DNA of 53,248 nucleotides, from the NCBI GenBank assembly GCA_938040995.1, contig CALHZT010000182.1, positions 1 through 53,248 on the forward strand, given 5' to 3'. The stretch comes from an uncultured Pirellulaceae bacterium. Lineage in GTDB: Bacteria > Planctomycetota > Planctomycetia > Pirellulales > Pirellulaceae. Both the position numbers and the translations under genes were made by a program. The notes under the pieces were generated by a model. That model was not told the origin of the DNA and searched no databases. It saw only the letters and a list, made by a program, of their open reading frames with translations. This document shows positions 50,563-53,248 of the stretch, one piece after another; position 1 is the first letter of the stretch; each line of letters begins with the position of its first letter.

Positions 50563-52809
50563 TCACTGCTTGACGGTTAGCCCGTTGGGTTTGACTTCCA
50601 GCGACTGGCCATCCGAGAATGTTACATTCATCGGCGTGTTGCGGAAGTTGTACGCGGCGTACGTTCGCTTACCATCCTTCGTGTAAACGTTCGTGAATGG
50701 GTGATCTGCTGTGACGTCAGGATCAACCGTTCCCATTCGATCCAGTGTATGAATCCAGTGGTACATGAAAGCTTGTGAGTTTCCGCTTTCGACTTTGCAG
50801 TCCGGTGTGTTCTCCAGAAATTTCACGCCAATCGCCGGATCGTGAAGGCTGCCAAACATCACGAGGAGATCGCCCCAGCCGCGGTTGTAATCGTTTCCGT
50901 GCTTCCGTTTTTCAACTACGCGATCGTGATTCTTTTTCACGTACCCGGGGTGGCGGCCCATGTACATGGAGGCGGGCGTGAACGGCAGCCAGTTGATGCC
51001 ATGGATGTGGTCAATCTTGCCGGAGAACCAGGTGGCAAAAGCGCCTTTGCCTCCCCAGACCATGCCGACCGCCACGTTGGGATAGTCATCTGGAAAATTC
51101 GTTTCCGCAACATCAAACCAGTATTCCTCGACCGCCGTCCGTTCGGTGTTGTAGAGAAACGTACCAAGATCGCGCAGTCGCGTGTCACCGGTCGCCGCGC
51201 CCCACAGCATCATTCCGTACCACGCGTTCAGCGATTCGGATGATGATTCCTGATTGTTCCCGTCACCGAACTTTGCGTGCCCCGACGCCCAGGAGTGTCC
51301 GGCATACACATCGAAGCATCGCAGGTGTGGAAACATGGCGTCGTCCTGGTCGGGTGAAGCCATATCGCGGATCAAAAGCTCGACCATCGGGCCCCACGCC
51401 CGCGCCCATTCCGGATCTTGCCTCGCGATCTCGGCGGCTGCACGCACAAAATATCCGTAGTGGAAGTGATGATCGTTCAGCTCCTTGTCGCTTCCAAACG
51501 AAGGTCGGCAACCGATCATCGCGCCCCAGCGTTTGTCGTAATAGAATTGCGGCGCGTCTTCGTCCTCACTGGCCGTGAACCAGTTTTCCAGTCGCGATTT
51601 TAGCTCGCATTGGAACTGGTTTTGAAGCTTCTGATCCCCTGATTGTTCGGCGATTCCGCTCAGCGTCGCCAGTTTGCCAAGTTGCTTTCCTTCGTAGTAA
51701 GTGTCGCCATACTTGCCATCGTTTTTGTTGTCGGCGGCTTCTTTTCGAAGATATTCAAGCATCTGTTCGCGGTTCGGGATGCCTTCCTTCGGTAACATCG
51801 GCAATACGCCCTGTATCGGGACGCGAGTCGTGAATTCAGATCCGATGGCGACTTTCATCTGTCCGCGGACCGAGCGGTAAGTCTTTGATGTTGGGTTTAC
51901 TTCACTGTATTTCCACTGGTGAGGGTAGAGGGCAAAGATGGTGCCGGACTCGTTACCTTCCATGGCTTGCGTGGAGAATTTGTAGGTGCCTTCGGCGTAT
52001 CCATTATCGACGGAGTGTTCCAGCCGCGTATCAATCACGTGGTTGTGCGCGTACTTTGCGAACAATGCGAGCGTTTCTGGATCGTTGTCAGGGAGCAACG
52101 CGACAGAGAAATAATCTTTCGTGGTTTCGTTTTCGAACGTGGATGTCTTTAGTCCACTCCACGTACTTGCGCTGGCGCCAAACAGGCCATAGTGATTGCC
52201 GCGAACAGTAATTCCCAGAATGGCTTCTTTGGTGCTGCCAGACCAGACTTGTGGCGTTTCGGCGAAACTTAGAACTGGCTTGCCGCGTTTCAGCCGACAG
52301 TAAATAAATGGACTGCCGTGTCCGAAAGTGGTGCGTAAGGCCGCTTCGTTCGACGCGAATTCCGCGGTAATGAACCATTGTGAGTTGTCTGCCAGTTTCG
52401 CATCCGGAAAAGAACTTTCGGCGGAATGCCCAATGACGATGTCACCATTCTCCGAGATGCCGCCGCCCATGATATTTCCGGATGCCGCAACGATCGCTGC
52501 GCCGGGGTATCCGATTGACAGACCTTTTTCACTGCATACCATCCCGAGCGGATGTGGAAACATGTTTTGTGAGCGTGGTTCCCAGACCAGAGAGCTCCAC
52601 CACTGATTGGATGGCGTCGCTCCATTAACGTCCGACGTCTTGTAAATGATTGTGGGTAGTGGCTTGCACGACGCTGGGCGAGTCGTCGTGTAGCTGCCCA
52701 CTCCCTGTTTCACAATTTGTCCGTCTGCAACTGACACGAATAGAAATCCCACGACGCATAGAAGGGAAATTCGTGCAGCAGCTGAACTCGCGACTTTGAC
52801 GCAACCCAT
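50563..52809 (-). CDS. Secreted endo-1,3-beta-glucanase, glycoside hydrolase family 81
   Basis: A 748-residue exported enzyme that by family cuts internal beta-1,3 bonds in laminarin or similar glucans. The signal peptide is about 12-32 (ARISLLCVVGFLFVSVADGQ). Family motifs include PSNQWWSSLVW near the N-terminus, the long beta-sandwich domain, and the C-terminal (alpha/alpha)6 domain with DDAMFPHLRCFDVYAGHSWASG and NQESSSESLNAWYGMMLWG, which carry the proposed catalytic Asp and Glu. The start at 52809 is preferred because AAGGAAA precedes it and a signal peptide follows; the frame extends 28 codons further. Laminarin is a major marine algal glucan, which fits a marine planctomycete. Confidence 0.9.
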   Translation of the reverse strand: MGCVKVASSAAARISLLCVVGFLFVSVADGQIVKQGVGSYTTTRPASCKPLPTIIYKTSDVNGATPSNQWWSSLVWEPRSQNMFPHPLGMVCSEKGLSIGYPGAAIVAASGNIMGGGISENGDIVIGHSAESSFPDAKLADNSQWFITAEFASNEAALRTTFGHGSPFIYCRLKRGKPVLSFAETPQVWSGSTKEAILGITVRGNHYGLFGASASTWSGLKTSTFENETTKDYFSVALLPDNDPETLALFAKYAHNHVIDTRLEHSVDNGYAEGTYKFSTQAMEGNESGTIFALYPHQWKYSEVNPTSKTYRSVRGQMKVAIGSEFTTRVPIQGVLPMLPKEGIPNREQMLEYLRKEAADNKNDGKYGDTYYEGKQLGKLATLSGIAEQSGDQKLQNQFQCELKSRLENWFTASEDEDAPQFYYDKRWGAMIGCRPSFGSDKELNDHHFHYGYFVRAAAEIARQDPEWARAWGPMVELLIRDMASPDQDDAMFPHLRCFDVYAGHSWASGHAKFGDGNNQESSSESLNAWYGMMLWGAATGDTRLRDLGTFLYNTERTAVEEYWFDVAETNFPDDYPNVAVGMVWGGKGAFATWFSGKIDHIHGINWLPFTPASMYMGRHPGYVKKNHDRVVEKRKHGNDYNRGWGDLLVMFGSLHDPAIGVKFLENTPDCKVESGNSQAFMYHWIHTLDRMGTVDPDVTADHPFTNVYTKDGKRTYAAYNFRNTPMNVTFSDGQSLEVKPNGLTVKQ

Positions 52810-53045
52810 TTCGTTTCCTTCGCTGATTTCGGCAGGCTGGTCAACCAGCCGCCAACCACGCCAAGATACAGGAAATAAAGCCATAGGGTGCATGCGAAAT
52901 TTTGAAGATTCGAACCAGTTTGTTCGGTCCGGTTATCCTTCATCGACGCGACCATGTATGCGCGTCCGTTCCACAATATTGGGTTGAAGTGCTTGCTCTT
53001 TCTCGTCCTCTTGCTGCTTCCCGCTGTCCGCGTGTCATTCTGTTG

Positions 53046-53248
53046 CTAATTCTCCAGTTCTGCGATTCGATCCTTGATCAGTTGTTTCGTCTTTTTAGAA
53101 GCCGATTCAACAATACCATTCAGGTACTCACGATCGTCGAGGAGGTTGTGCTCCCGGATGAAACAGTCCACTTCGCTTTCTGGAGCCTTGGCCTTATCGT
53201 TGGCTGCGCTCACGATACCTTCGAGCACGATGCGGGACTCTGCATCCA
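53046..53248 (-). CDS. C-terminal fragment of an unidentified protein (5' end outside window)
   Basis: The frame is open to the right edge, so this is the last 67 or so codons of a minus-strand gene. Visible sequence includes DAESRIVLEGIVSAANDKAK, SEVDCFIREHNLLDDREYLN and KKTKQLIKDRIAELEN, a charged helical end. I do not recognise the family. A GTG at 53228 could be a false internal start. Confidence 0.55.
   Translation of the reverse strand, partial: DAESRIVLEGIVSAANDKAKAPESEVDCFIREHNLLDDREYLNGIVESASKKTKQLIKDRIAELEN

Overview
The window looks like a chromosomal segment of a planctomycete, most likely a marine member of the Pirellulaceae. The clues are several PEP-CTERM proteins, dockerin-type calcium-loop proteins, two DUF1559 proteins (one with a pilin-like N-terminus), a very large CotH/lamin-tail protein with a planctomycete-style N-terminal motif (MECRAMLTA), secreted TPR proteins next to ExbB/ExbD, a GH81 laminarinase, and weak or missing Shine-Dalgarno sequences. 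The genus cannot be fixed from sequence reading alone.

Layout. 0-10 kb: the 3' end of polA followed by a second, diverged copy of its last codons; a secreted sugar-dehydrogenase-like propeller with dockerin loops and PEP-CTERM; holA; a secreted two-half beta-sandwich protein; a DUF1559 protein; a small membrane protein; clpX. 10-20 kb: a PEP-CTERM protein, a palindrome-rich MITE-like element, a zinc-ribbon membrane protein, an aminotransferase, an EamA transporter, three linked exported proteins (two of them paralogues), a LolA-like secreted protein and a membrane diguanylate cyclase. 20-32 kb: a pilin-like DUF1559 protein, a tandem copy of the MITE-like element, the 1,843-residue CotH protein, another PEP-CTERM protein, an acyltransferase, galE and a XerC/D recombinase. 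32-42 kb: a probable operon of two TPR proteins, one ExbB and two ExbD proteins, split by an array of 24 heptamers, then two paralogous membrane-anchored proteins of unknown function with a hairpin element between them. 42-53 kb: a deoxyribonucleoside-catabolism set (deoC, purine nucleoside phosphorylase, deoA) whose spacers carry palindromic repeats, rpsO-pnp, an aldo/keto reductase, a GH81 glucanase and a gene fragment running off the edge.

How the genes work together. The nucleoside phosphorylases release deoxyribose-1-phosphate; DeoC cleaves deoxyribose-5-phosphate after a mutase step that is not encoded here. The TPR/ExbB/ExbD block looks like a proton-motive-force-driven envelope motor with large periplasmic TPR partners; I regard it and the heptamer array inside it as the best candidate for an undescribed system. 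The rest is housekeeping (DNA polymerase I and III subunits, ClpX, S15, PNPase) mixed with secreted or cell-surface proteins.

The strongest non-coding signal is the abundance of small palindromic elements: a REP/MITE family at five places (about 10.4, 20.7, 22.0, 43.7 and 44.0 kb) and several unrelated long inverted repeats (12.4, 30.5, 40.6, 45.1 and 49.3 kb). No rRNA, tRNA, CRISPR array, transposase or phage gene was recognised.
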